Source: Brooklawnia sp937867175 (GTDB lineage Bacteria > Actinomycetota > Actinomycetes > Propionibacteriales > Propionibacteriaceae). Taken from it: a stretch of 64,000 bases of DNA. The position numbers were made by a program, and so were the translations under genes. Shown piece by piece: positions 18,342 through 27,459 of the stretch. The notes below the pieces were generated by a model, which searched no databases, was not told where the DNA came from, and saw only the letters and a program-made list of their open reading frames with translations. The stretch spans positions 51,383 to 115,382 of the forward strand of contig DAISIR010000009.1 of the NCBI GenBank assembly GCA_036821905.1. The letters are read 5' to 3'. How positions within the stretch are numbered: the first letter of the stretch is position 1; each line of letters begins with the position of its first letter.

Positions 18342-20249
18342 GTGAATCCGTTGGAAATCGTAATCCCGGTCGAAGCGACTGGGCTGTTCCAATACGCCTG
18401 GTTGATGATCGCGATCCCGCTGGGGGTGGCTGCCATCCTGCTGCTCGGTGGCAGGGCCACCAACGCCTGGGGGCACTGGCTGGGCGTGCTCGGCGTGGTC
18501 GGCTCCTTCGCTGTCGCAGCGGCGCTGTTCGCACAGATGCTGGGCGCCGACATCGCGGACCGCGCCGTCCAGGTGCCGATGTTCGAGTGGATCAGTGTCG
18601 GTAACTTGCACCTGAGCGCCGCGCTGCTGGTAGACCAACTGTCGATCCTGTTCGCCCTGCTGGTCACGGGCGTGGGCTCGCTGATCTTCATCTACTCGGT
18701 CGGCTACATGGCCGAGGATCCGAATCGGCGGCGCTTCTTCGCGTTCATGAACATCTTCATCGCCGCGATGCTGACGCTGGTGCTGGCAGATGGCTACGGC
18801 GTCCTGTTCGTCGGCTGGGAAGGCGTCGGTTTGGCGTCCTACCTGTTGATCGGCTTCTGGCAGCAGCGGCGCAGCGCCGCGCTGGCCGCCAAGAAGGCCT
18901 TCGTCGTCAACCGCATCGGTGACCTCGGTCTGCTGGTCGCGATGTTCATCATGGTCACCATGTTCGGTTCGCTGAACTTCACTGAGGTGAACCAGGCCGC
19001 TGCTGGTGTGGACGGCGCCTGGATCACCGCGATCGGGTTCCTGCTGTTGCTCGCCGCTTGCGGCAAGTCGGCGCAGGTTCCGCTGCAATCCTGGTTGCTG
19101 GACGCCATGGAGGGCCCCACCCCCGTCTCGGCGCTCATCCATGCTGCGACCATGGTCACCGCTGGCGTCTACCTCGTAGTGCGCAGCCACATCATCTTCG
19201 AGTTGGCTCCAGCGGCGTCGCTGGCCGTCTGCGTTGTCGGTGTGGTCACCTTGTTGGCTGGCGCCTGGATCGGCTCCACCAAGGACGACATCAAGAAGGT
19301 GCTCGCAGGCTCGACGATGAGCCAGATCGGCTACATGATGCTGGCGGCCGGCATCGGGCCGGCTGGTGGCGCTTTCGCGATCTTCCACCTGTTCACCCAC
19401 GGCTTCTTCAAGGCCAACATGTTCCTGGGCGCCGGATCGGTGATGCATGCCATGGACGACGACACCGACATGCGGCACTTCGGAGCGCTTCGCAAGGTGA
19501 TGCCCTGGACATTCGTGACCTTCGGCATGGGCTACCTGGCGATCATCGGCATCCCACCGCTGGCCGGTTTCTATTCCAAGGACCACATCATCGTGGCTGC
19601 TTGGGAGCGTGGTGCAGCGTTCGGGGTGCTGGCCATGCTCGGTGCCGCCATCACCGCCTTCTACATGACCCGACTGATGATGATGACCTTCTTCGGCGAG
19701 AAGCGTTGGGCGAAGGGTGTGCATCCCCACGAGTCGCCGGGAGTCATGGTCGTCCCGTTGGTAGTCCTGGCCATCGGCTCGGCGGCGCTGGGCATGCTGC
19801 TCAACAGCGCGATCCAGACTTGGCTCGCCCCGCCCACCGGGCACCATCCGCACCCCACGGCGCTTTGGGAGGTCCCTTGGCAGGGATGGATCACCCTCGT
19901 CTTGGTGCTCATCGGCGTCGGGGTCGGTTACTTGATGTACCGCGGCGAGATCAGCTACGAGCAACCGCGCACCAAGAACCCGATCGTCTACATCGGACGC
20001 AACGATCTGTTGGCCGACCAGTTCAACGACGCAGTCTTCGTCCGGGGCGGCGGCAAGGTGGTCGATGGCTTCCAGGCGGTCGACGACCTACTGATCGACG
20101 GTGGTGTCAACAGCGCCACGACACTGGCGACCGGTGTCGGGGGCGCCTTCAGTCGGCTGCAGAACGGCTACGAGCGCAGTTACGGCCTCTGGATGGTGGT
20201 TGGCACCGTCCTGGTCAGCGTCGTGTTGATCCTCGGCCGGTTGGCCTGA
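18342..20249 (+). CDS. nuoL: NADH-quinone oxidoreductase subunit L
   Basis: 635 residues, an antiporter-like proton-pumping subunit with about 15 membrane helices. It carries WEGVGLASYLLIGFW and the GPTPVSALIHAATMVTAGVY signature in the middle, and a long lateral helix region in the last third. The start is GTG at 18342, with GAGGGG 6 bases upstream. Confidence 0.96.
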   Translation: MNPLEIVIPVEATGLFQYAWLMIAIPLGVAAILLLGGRATNAWGHWLGVLGVVGSFAVAAALFAQMLGADIADRAVQVPMFEWISVGNLHLSAALLVDQLSILFALLVTGVGSLIFIYSVGYMAEDPNRRRFFAFMNIFIAAMLTLVLADGYGVLFVGWEGVGLASYLLIGFWQQRRSAALAAKKAFVVNRIGDLGLLVAMFIMVTMFGSLNFTEVNQAAAGVDGAWITAIGFLLLLAACGKSAQVPLQSWLLDAMEGPTPVSALIHAATMVTAGVYLVVRSHIIFELAPAASLAVCVVGVVTLLAGAWIGSTKDDIKKVLAGSTMSQIGYMMLAAGIGPAGGAFAIFHLFTHGFFKANMFLGAGSVMHAMDDDTDMRHFGALRKVMPWTFVTFGMGYLAIIGIPPLAGFYSKDHIIVAAWERGAAFGVLAMLGAAITAFYMTRLMMMTFFGEKRWAKGVHPHESPGVMVVPLVVLAIGSAALGMLLNSAIQTWLAPPTGHHPHPTALWEVPWQGWITLVLVLIGVGVGYLMYRGEISYEQPRTKNPIVYIGRNDLLADQFNDAVFVRGGGKVVDGFQAVDDLLIDGGVNSATTLATGVGGAFSRLQNGYERSYGLWMVVGTVLVSVVLILGRLA

Positions 20250-20264
20250 GGGGAGGAGCACAAG

Positions 20265-21791
20265 ATGGATAACGTCCCCATGCTCACGATCCTCGGCGTC
20301 TTGCCGCTGATCGGTGCCCTGCTGGCCTTCGTGGTGCGCGGAAAGGCCGGCAAGCAACTCGCGATGGCCGTCGCCCTGATCACCCTTGCGTTCGGTCTGG
20401 TGGTCTTCTTCGGCTCCGCCGACTCCGATCTCGCCGAAACGGTCTCCTGGATCCCGCAGATCGGCGCCTGGTACGCGCTGTCGTTGGACGGTATGGGCCG
20501 GGCAATGGTCCTGCTCACAGTCATCCTGTTGCCGATCGTGCTGCTGGCCGAATGGCGCATCGACGATTCGAAGATTGCCGGCCATGAGGCACCGCGGTGG
20601 GGTGGCAATGTCTTCGGTGGCTTCGCGCTGCTGTTGGAGGGCTTCGCGCTGTTCGTCTTCATGTCGGCAGACGTGCTGCTTTTCTACCTCTTCTTCGAGG
20701 CAACCCTGATCCCGATGTTCTTCCTGGTCCAGGGCTGGGGTGGCCCGCGTCGCGGTCGCGCTGCGATGAAGTTCCTGCTGTACTCGCTGGCAGGCGGGCT
20801 GATCATGCTGTTCGCCGTCATCGGGGTGTATATGGCGACCGCGCGGGCCGGGCAACCGAGCTTCCTCATCTCGGACGTCGCCGGGATTTCGATCGGCGGC
20901 ACACTGGAGCAGTACCTGTTCATCGGCTTCTTCGTCGCTTTCGCGGTCAAGGCCCCCATGGTGCCCGTGCACTCCTGGCTGCCGGACACCGCGGAGCAGG
21001 CCACCCCTGGTGCGACCACCCTGCTGGTCGGCGTCTTGGACAAGATCGGCACCTTCGGGATGATCCGGTTCTGCCTGGGGCTGTTCCCCAACGCGAGCGC
21101 TTGGGCCACGCCGCTGGTGGTCGTGCTGGCCGTGGTTTCGGTGATCTACGGGGCCCTGATGGCCATCTCCAGCAAGAACCTGCTGCGGCTGGTCGCCTAC
21201 ACCTCGGTGAGCCACTTCGGCTTCATGGTCCTCGGCATCTTCGCCTTCACCACCGCATCCCTGACCGGTTCGATCTTCTACATGCTGGCTCACGGCTTCA
21301 GCTCGGCGGCCATGTTCTTGGTGGTCGGCTTCCTGTCGAACCGTCGCGGGACGGCGGAGATCGCCGCCTTCGGTGGTGCACAGAAGGTGGCGCCGGTGTT
21401 GGCTGGCGTCTTCCTGGTATCGGGTCTGGCCACCTTGGGCTTGCCCGGCACCGCGAACTTCGTCGGCGAGTTCACGATCATGACCGGCACTTGGCCCACC
21501 CAGCCTGTCGCCGTCGCAGTCGCGGTGCTCGGCACCGTATTGGCGGCCGTCTACGTGCTGTGGGCGTACCAGCGGGTCTTCACCGGCGAGGTCACCGAGC
21601 AAACCGAGCAGCACATCACCAGTGATCTCGATCTGCGCGAGAAGTTGGTGGTCGCGCCCCTGATCGCTTTGCTGCTGGTCTTCGGCTTCGTCCCGCAGCC
21701 GATGATCGAGGTGGCCACCCCCACCGCCCAGGCCACGATGACCCACGTCGGTATGAGCGATCCGCAGCCCGGGTCGATGGGAGGCAAGTGA
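20265..21791 (+). CDS. nuoM: NADH-quinone oxidoreductase subunit M
   Basis: 508 residues, antiporter-like membrane subunit. The conserved FYLFFEATLIPMFFLV helix (functional glutamate), PMVPVHSWLPDTAEQATPG, and the lysine-bearing SSKNLLRLVAYTSVSH segment are present. GGGGAGGA lies just before the ATG. Its stop overlaps the start of nuoN. Confidence 0.96.
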   Translation: MDNVPMLTILGVLPLIGALLAFVVRGKAGKQLAMAVALITLAFGLVVFFGSADSDLAETVSWIPQIGAWYALSLDGMGRAMVLLTVILLPIVLLAEWRIDDSKIAGHEAPRWGGNVFGGFALLLEGFALFVFMSADVLLFYLFFEATLIPMFFLVQGWGGPRRGRAAMKFLLYSLAGGLIMLFAVIGVYMATARAGQPSFLISDVAGISIGGTLEQYLFIGFFVAFAVKAPMVPVHSWLPDTAEQATPGATTLLVGVLDKIGTFGMIRFCLGLFPNASAWATPLVVVLAVVSVIYGALMAISSKNLLRLVAYTSVSHFGFMVLGIFAFTTASLTGSIFYMLAHGFSSAAMFLVVGFLSNRRGTAEIAAFGGAQKVAPVLAGVFLVSGLATLGLPGTANFVGEFTIMTGTWPTQPVAVAVAVLGTVLAAVYVLWAYQRVFTGEVTEQTEQHITSDLDLREKLVVAPLIALLLVFGFVPQPMIEVATPTAQATMTHVGMSDPQPGSMGGK

Positions 21792-23341
21792 TGATCGACG
21801 AATTCCTCCCCGCAGCACCCGTGATCGTGGTGCTTGTGGGTGCCACCATCGGGGTGATCCTCGAAGCCGCGGTGCCGCGGTTAGTGCGCAGCAGCGTGCA
21901 GTCGGCGTGGACTCTGCTGGTCCTACTTGGCGCGCTGGGCTGGACCGTCATCAACTGGAGTTCAGGCATCCAGACACTGGCAGCCCTCGGATCGCTGAGC
22001 CTGGACGGCCCTACCTGGATCGCCTGGACGCTGCTGCTGTTCTTCGGGGCGCTGTCGGTACTGCTGTTCGCCGAGCGTCGGGTGGGCGGCGGTGAGTCGC
22101 CGTTCGCGGCGAGCGTGTCGGCGGTGCCCAGCTCACAAGCCGAGCGCGAGGCCATCGCCGCCCGTCAGGAACACAGCGAGGTCTATCCACTGCTGCTGTT
22201 CTCGCTCGGCGGCATGATGGCCTTCGTCTCGGCCAACGACCTCATCACGATGTTCGTGGCGCTGGAGGTCTTGTCCTTCCCGCTCTACGTGCTGGTAGGC
22301 ATGGCCCGGCGCCGGCGTCTGCTCAGCCAAGAGGCTTCGCTGAAGTACTTCCTGCTGGGTGCCCTGAGCTCCGCCATCTTCCTTTACGGCGTCGCCATGC
22401 TTTACGGCTACGCAGTGTCTTTCCAGTTCCGCTACATCGACATCGCGATCCAGCAGAACGCGCAGTCCTCGTGGCTGCTGTTGACGGGGCTGACGCTGGT
22501 GAGCGTCGGTCTGCTTTTCAAGATCGGCGCGGTGCCGTTCCATGGCTGGGTGCCCGACGTGTACGTCGGCTCGCCGACCCCGGTGACGGCGTTCATGGCG
22601 ATCTGCACCAAGCTCGCGGCTGCGGTGGGCATGCTCCGGCTGCTCTACGTCGCACTCGGGTCGCTGCGCTGGGACTGGCAGACAGCACTCGCCTTTGTGG
22701 CGGTGGCCACAATGCTGGTCGGTGCGCTGGTCGGTCTGATGCAGAACGACGTCAAGCGTATGTTGGCCTACTCTTCGGTCGCGCACGCGGGCTTCGTCCT
22801 GGTTGGAGTGGCGGGCGCCGCGACCATCGAGAGCGGTCTTGCTGAGGGCCACATCGGCTCGGTCTCAGCCGTGATGTTCTACCTCGCCGCCTATGGCCTC
22901 GCCACGGTCGCCGCCTTCGCTGTGCTCACCTTGGTGCGTCGATCCGGGACCGAGGCCACCAGCTTCGCAGCCTGGGCGGGCCTGGGCCGTCGGAACCCGC
23001 TGTTGGGTGTGCTGATGACGATCTTCCTGCTGAGCATGGCAGGCATCCCGCTCACTGGTGGATTCATCGGCAAGGTCCTGGTCTTCGTGGCTGGTTGGAC
23101 TGGCGGCTACGCCTGGCTGGTCGTGGTGGCTGTGGTTGCGAGCCTGATCACCGCAGGCTTCTACTTCCGCTTGATCTATGTCATGTTCGGGCAGACACCG
23201 AACGCCGACACCGCGGTGGTCAGCCCAGGCCTTGGCACCCAGTTGGTGATCTGGTTGGGTGCGATCGGTACCATCGTCCTCGGCGTGGTGCCCGGCCCAC
23301 TCATGGACCTGGCGATCAACGCCGCTGGCTTCCTGCGTTGA
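21791..23341 (+). CDS. nuoN: NADH-quinone oxidoreductase subunit N
   Basis: 516 residues, the third antiporter-like subunit. It shows FVALEVLSFPLYVLVGM, PFHGWVPDVYVGSPTPVTAF and NDVKRMLAYSSVAHAGF. A polar insertion (about residues 98-120) separates the third and fourth helices. ATG 21791 lies within the nuoM stop (TGATG); a GTG at 21788 is an equally coupled alternative. No terminator follows before the prenyl synthase gene, 33 bp away, which suggests co-transcription. Confidence 0.95.
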   Translation: MIDEFLPAAPVIVVLVGATIGVILEAAVPRLVRSSVQSAWTLLVLLGALGWTVINWSSGIQTLAALGSLSLDGPTWIAWTLLLFFGALSVLLFAERRVGGGESPFAASVSAVPSSQAEREAIAARQEHSEVYPLLLFSLGGMMAFVSANDLITMFVALEVLSFPLYVLVGMARRRRLLSQEASLKYFLLGALSSAIFLYGVAMLYGYAVSFQFRYIDIAIQQNAQSSWLLLTGLTLVSVGLLFKIGAVPFHGWVPDVYVGSPTPVTAFMAICTKLAAAVGMLRLLYVALGSLRWDWQTALAFVAVATMLVGALVGLMQNDVKRMLAYSSVAHAGFVLVGVAGAATIESGLAEGHIGSVSAVMFYLAAYGLATVAAFAVLTLVRRSGTEATSFAAWAGLGRRNPLLGVLMTIFLLSMAGIPLTGGFIGKVLVFVAGWTGGYAWLVVVAVVASLITAGFYFRLIYVMFGQTPNADTAVVSPGLGTQLVIWLGAIGTIVLGVVPGPLMDLAINAAGFLR

Positions 23342-23374
23342 CGCGCAGCGCAGCCCTTGAACGATCGGAGAGAT

Positions 23375-24349
23375 GTGACGTTGACGACGGACGAGCAGTT
23401 CGACGCCATCGTCGCGAACCATCTGGCGGCCATCGAAGAACGGCTGTTGGAAGCGACGGTTTCCAGCGACCCTTTCGTCACCGAGGCGGCTGCTCATGTG
23501 GTGGCGGCGGGTGGCAAGCGGTTCCGCCCGGCCTTGGTGGTCTTGTGCGCGCTGTGCGGTGAGCGCCCCGACGAGGAAGCGTTGACCCACGCGGCCCTTG
23601 TAGTGGAACTGACCCATGTGGCCAGCCTCTACCACGATGACGTGATGGACGAGGCCGACATTCGTCGCGGAGTCACCAGCGCCAACCTGCGATACGGCAA
23701 CACGATCGCGATCCTGGTGGGCGACTTCCTGTTCGCTCGGGCGTCCGGCCAGGTGGCCTCTCTGGGAGTCGATTTCGTGGACTTGCAGGCGCGCACTTTT
23801 GCCGACCTGGTCGAGGGCCAGATCGCGGAGACCACCGGGCCGGCCCCGGGCGACGACCCCCTGGAGCACCACCTGAGTGTGATTGCCGGCAAGACGGCAT
23901 CACTCATCCGTACCTCTGCACTGTTCGGCGGCATGCTTGGCGGCGTTGCCCCTGACGTCTTGGCCGCGCTCGGTCGGTTCGGTTTCGAGATCGGGATGGT
24001 CTTCCAACTTTCGGACGACCTGATCGACGTCGTCTCGGACACCACCGGGAAGACCCCGGGCACCGACCTGCGCGAGGGGGTCCCGACCTTGCCGACCCTG
24101 CTGCTGCGCAAATCGGACAACCCAGCAGACCAGGAGTTGGTGCGGCTGATCGACGCCGGCCTGACCGACGACGCCGACTTGGCGCGCGCCCTGGCTGGGC
24201 TGAGGGCCAGCCACGCGATTGAGCAGACCCGGGCCGAGATCCTCCGGCGCGCCGAAGGCGCGCGGGCCCAGTTGGCGCCGCTGCCGGAAAGTGCAGCAAA
24301 GCGTGCGCTGGGTCGGCTCTGCGACCTCGTGGTCACCCGCTCGTCCTGA
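23375..24349 (+). CDS. long-chain polyprenyl diphosphate synthase
   Basis: 324 residues of the trans-isoprenyl diphosphate synthase family, which elongate allylic diphosphates with isopentenyl diphosphate. First aspartate-rich motif DDVMD at 88-92 and second DDLID at 214-218; GGKRFRP near residue 47 binds isopentenyl diphosphate. The fifth residue before the first motif is a small alanine, the pattern of long-chain enzymes, so a menaquinone side chain is the likely product. The GTG at 23375 has GGAG 4 bases upstream; TTG 23381 is an alternative. The position directly after nuoN and near menF and the reductase supports a quinone role. Confidence 0.85.
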   Translation: MTLTTDEQFDAIVANHLAAIEERLLEATVSSDPFVTEAAAHVVAAGGKRFRPALVVLCALCGERPDEEALTHAALVVELTHVASLYHDDVMDEADIRRGVTSANLRYGNTIAILVGDFLFARASGQVASLGVDFVDLQARTFADLVEGQIAETTGPAPGDDPLEHHLSVIAGKTASLIRTSALFGGMLGGVAPDVLAALGRFGFEIGMVFQLSDDLIDVVSDTTGKTPGTDLREGVPTLPTLLLRKSDNPADQELVRLIDAGLTDDADLARALAGLRASHAIEQTRAEILRRAEGARAQLAPLPESAAKRALGRLCDLVVTRSS

Positions 24350-24369
24350 GCCGGACGCCCCGCCGCCAG

Positions 24370-26328
24370 CTACCAGATCTGGACGCGCTGATCAGGTGCC
24401 AACCACATGGCGTCGCCCGGCTGGGTTCCGAACGCCTCGTGGAACGCGTCGATGTTGCGTGCGGTCTGGTTGCAGCGGATCTCGTCGGGGGAGTGCGGGT
24501 CGGTCGCCAGCCGCTCACGCATGGCCTCCGGACGCATTACCGTCCGCCAGGATTGGGCCCAACCGAAGAAGAACCGTTGGGCAGCGGGCACGCCATTGAT
24601 CGGCTCGGGGTCGGCGTCTGAGATCGCGATCCGCCAGGCGTCGTAGGCGATGTCGAGGCCGCCGAGGTCGCCGATGTTCTCACCCAGGGTGAGTTCGCCA
24701 TTCACCTTCACCTCAGGGGTCACCGAAGGCGCCAGTTCGTTGTACTGCTCCACCAGCGACCCGGTGCGCTGCTCGAACGCGGCCCGGTCGTCGTCGGTCC
24801 ACCAGTTGCGAATCCGGCCGTCCCCGTCACAGGTGGAGCCTTGGTCGTCGAACCCGTGCCCGATCTCGTGCCCGATGACTGCGCCGATGCTGCCGTAGTT
24901 CACTGCGTCGTCGGCGTCCGCGCTGAAGAAGGGCGGTTGCAGAATGGCGGCGGGGAAGACGATCTCGTTGCGCAGGGGATGGTAATAGGCGTTCACAGTC
25001 TGGGGGTACATCAGCCACTCTTCCGGGTCGATCGGGCCGGACAGTTGTCTGATCATGTAGTCGAACGCGAAGCTCTCGGCCCGCAGCACGTTGCCGAGCA
25101 GGTCATCGGCCTGCAGTTGCAGCGCGCTGTAGTCGCGCCACTTGCCGGGGTAGCCGATCTTGGCCCTGAACTTGGCGAGCTTGTCCAGCGCCTCCACTCT
25201 GGTCTGGTCGGTCATCCAAGCCAGGTCGGTGATGGAACGCCGGTAGGCCTCCAGCAGGTTGGCCACCAGTTCGTCGGCCAGCGCCTTGGTTTGTGGCGGG
25301 AAATGCTCGGCGACGTAGAGGCGTCCCACAGCCTCGCCCAAGACCGCCTCGACCAGACTGACGCCACGCTTCCAGCGTTCCCGGAGCACCGGAATGCCCT
25401 GCAGCGTCCGGCCGTAGAAGTCGAAGTTCTGCTCGACGAGGTCCGAGGAAAGGTAGGGGGCCAGGGCGTCCACCAACTGCCAACGCGCCCACGCCCGCCA
25501 ATCTTCCAGCCGGTCGACAACCACCAGCGGGGCCACCTCGCCCAAGAAGGTGCGCTGGCAGTTGATCACCTGGGCAACCGCGGATTCCGGCAACTCGGCG
25601 CCGGCCAGGAACTGGTCCCAGGCCAGCGTCGGCGTCACCGCGGTGAAGTCCGCCCAGGTCTGGGGGGAATACATCTGCACCATGTCGCGGGTGCGGACTT
25701 TGTCCCAGTGGGCGGCGGCGATCTGGGTCTCCAACTCGAAGGCGCGGGCCGCCTGCTCGGCCGGTTCCGGTACCCCCGCCAGTGCCAGCATCTTCGCCAT
25801 ATGCGCCCGGTAGGCGTCCCTGGTGGAGGCATGCTGGTCGAGCCGGTAGTACTCCTCGTCCGGCAGCCCGATGCCAGACTGGCCAACGAAGACCAGATAG
25901 CGGGTGGGATTGCCCGGGTCGGCATCGTTGTCGAGGTCGAACAGCGCACCGATGCCGTGCCGCAGCGACCAGCCCCAGAATCGGGCCAAGGCCGGCACCG
26001 AGTCGATCTCGTCCACCTTGGCGAGCAGCGGACGCAGCGGCGCGGCCCCGAGCTTGTCTGCAGTGTCGGCCGCCATGAAGGACGCGAACAGGCTGGCGAT
26101 CCGGGCCTCGTCCGGGTCAGCCTCGGCAGCGTCCACCGCACAGCGCTCGATGATCTCCCGGACCTGCCGCTCGGAGGTTTCGCGCAACTCGTAGAACGCG
26201 CCCCAGCCGCTGCGGTCGTCCGGTATCTGCGCGGACTCCGCCCAGCCACCGTTCACGTGGGTGAACAGGTCGTCGGTGGGACGGGTGGCTTGGTCGAAGT
26301 GTTGGAGTGTCAGGGCCTGATTGGTCAC
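24370..26328 (-). CDS. M13-family zinc metallopeptidase (neprilysin/PepO type)
   Basis: 652 residues. The zinc site is complete: HEIGH at 487-491 plus ENIGD at 550-554, and a C-terminal PGDAMWLAPDQRVQIW tail typical of M13. No signal peptide or membrane anchor is visible, so it is probably cytoplasmic, as bacterial PepO often is. It converges on the prenyl synthase gene. The GTG at 26328 lies 6 bases after TAGGCT with no ribosome-binding site, so it probably has its own leaderless promoter despite following korB by only 63 bp. Confidence 0.93.
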   Translation of the reverse strand: MTNQALTLQHFDQATRPTDDLFTHVNGGWAESAQIPDDRSGWGAFYELRETSERQVREIIERCAVDAAEADPDEARIASLFASFMAADTADKLGAAPLRPLLAKVDEIDSVPALARFWGWSLRHGIGALFDLDNDADPGNPTRYLVFVGQSGIGLPDEEYYRLDQHASTRDAYRAHMAKMLALAGVPEPAEQAARAFELETQIAAAHWDKVRTRDMVQMYSPQTWADFTAVTPTLAWDQFLAGAELPESAVAQVINCQRTFLGEVAPLVVVDRLEDWRAWARWQLVDALAPYLSSDLVEQNFDFYGRTLQGIPVLRERWKRGVSLVEAVLGEAVGRLYVAEHFPPQTKALADELVANLLEAYRRSITDLAWMTDQTRVEALDKLAKFRAKIGYPGKWRDYSALQLQADDLLGNVLRAESFAFDYMIRQLSGPIDPEEWLMYPQTVNAYYHPLRNEIVFPAAILQPPFFSADADDAVNYGSIGAVIGHEIGHGFDDQGSTCDGDGRIRNWWTDDDRAAFEQRTGSLVEQYNELAPSVTPEVKVNGELTLGENIGDLGGLDIAYDAWRIAISDADPEPINGVPAAQRFFFGWAQSWRTVMRPEAMRERLATDPHSPDEIRCNQTARNIDAFHEAFGTQPGDAMWLAPDQRVQIW

Positions 26329-26334
26329 CCGGCC

Positions 26335-26340
26335 AGCCTA
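26335..26340 (-). promoter_or_regulatory. -10 element of the M13 peptidase gene (leaderless)
   Basis: Minus-strand TAGGCT, 6 bases before the GTG at 26328. Confidence 0.55.
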
Positions 26341-26391
26341 CCTATCCGACACGGCCACTCCATCAGGCTCGGTCCTGCCCGGATATTGGGC

Positions 26392-27459
26392 CTAGCCGAG
26401 TAGCCAGGTGGACTCGCCCTCCAGCAGCGCCTGCACCGACCGGTCGGTCGGCCGTCCGGCCACGCCGGCGGCGACCACCAGTTGCTGCCGGCTTAGATCG
26501 TCGAAGGTGGGTCGGCTGACTTGTCGGAAGATGCCGATCGGGCTGCGTTTGATCCGCCCGGAATCGGTGAGTCTGCTCAGCGCGAACGCCTGGGTCGGGT
26601 CGTCCCGGTGGGCATCGTGCACCAGCACCTTGTCGAGGCCGACTTCGCCGATCGGGGCCAACTGCAATGAGCCGTCATCGTCGGTGACCACACCGAACCT
26701 GCCGCTGGGTGTGGTGATGGGTTCACCATGCTTCAGTTGGATGACGCCGTCCTGGGCGGGGTCGAGCAGGTCGTCCCAGGCGCCGTCGTTGAAGATCGGG
26801 CAGTTCTGGTAGATCTCGACCAGCGAGGTGCCGCGGTGCTCGAAGGCAGCCTTCAGTACGCCGGTCAGGTGATTGCGATCCGAGTCGACGCTGCGGGCGA
26901 CGAAGGTCGCTTCGGCCCCGAGCGCCAGCGAGACTGCGTTCACCGGGCTGTCCACCGATCCGTGGGGGCTCGAGCGGGTGACCTTGCCCAGTTCGCTGGT
27001 GGGGGAGTACTGACCCTTGGTCAGGCCGTAGATCCGGTTGTTGAACAGCAGCACCGTGAGGTTGACGTTGCGCCGCAGCGTGTGGATCAGGTGGTTGGTA
27101 CCGATCGACAGTGCGTCGCCATCACCGGTGGCGATCATGATCGCCAGGTCCGGACGGGTCATGGCCAGGCCCGTGGCGATGGTCAACGCCCGACCGTGGA
27201 TGGAGTGCATGCCGTAGCTGTTGACGTAGTAGGGGAATCGCGAGGCGCATCCAATGCCGGAGATCACCACGGTGTTCTCGCGGAGGATGCCCAGCTCCGG
27301 AAGCAGCGACTGCACCGCACTGAGAATGGCGTAGTCACCGCAGCCCGGGCACCAGCGCACCTCCTGGTCGCTGGTGAAGTCCTTGCGGTTGAGCGGGGTT
27401 ACAGCCAGTGGCACAGCACCCAGTCCGTCGCCGGTGGCGCGCGTGGGTTCATTCGTCAC
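26392..27459 (-). CDS. korB: 2-oxoacid:ferredoxin oxidoreductase, beta subunit
   Basis: 355 residues, the thiamine-diphosphate-binding subunit. It has RWCPGCGDYAIL near the N-terminus, GIGCASRFPYYV, and the ThDP/Mg motif GDGDALSIGTNHLIH ending in LLFNNRIYGLTKGQ. With KorA it would oxidise 2-oxoglutarate (or another 2-oxoacid) to the acyl-CoA with ferredoxin reduction. The GTG at 27459 is chosen because GGAGG lies 6 bases upstream; it overlaps the end of korA by 11 bp. Confidence 0.92.
   Translation of the reverse strand: MTNEPTRATGDGLGAVPLAVTPLNRKDFTSDQEVRWCPGCGDYAILSAVQSLLPELGILRENTVVISGIGCASRFPYYVNSYGMHSIHGRALTIATGLAMTRPDLAIMIATGDGDALSIGTNHLIHTLRRNVNLTVLLFNNRIYGLTKGQYSPTSELGKVTRSSPHGSVDSPVNAVSLALGAEATFVARSVDSDRNHLTGVLKAAFEHRGTSLVEIYQNCPIFNDGAWDDLLDPAQDGVIQLKHGEPITTPSGRFGVVTDDDGSLQLAPIGEVGLDKVLVHDAHRDDPTQAFALSRLTDSGRIKRSPIGIFRQVSRPTFDDLSRQQLVVAAGVAGRPTDRSVQALLEGESTWLLG

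Noticed and set aside
18273..19964. 563-residue minus-strand frame opposite nuoK-nuoL
   Set aside because: Antisense shadow; extremely rich in D, H, Q and G and no recognisable fold.
24841..26403. 520-residue plus-strand frame opposite the M13 peptidase gene
   Set aside because: The minus-strand gene has intact zinc motifs; the plus frame is a mirror without a start site or promoter.
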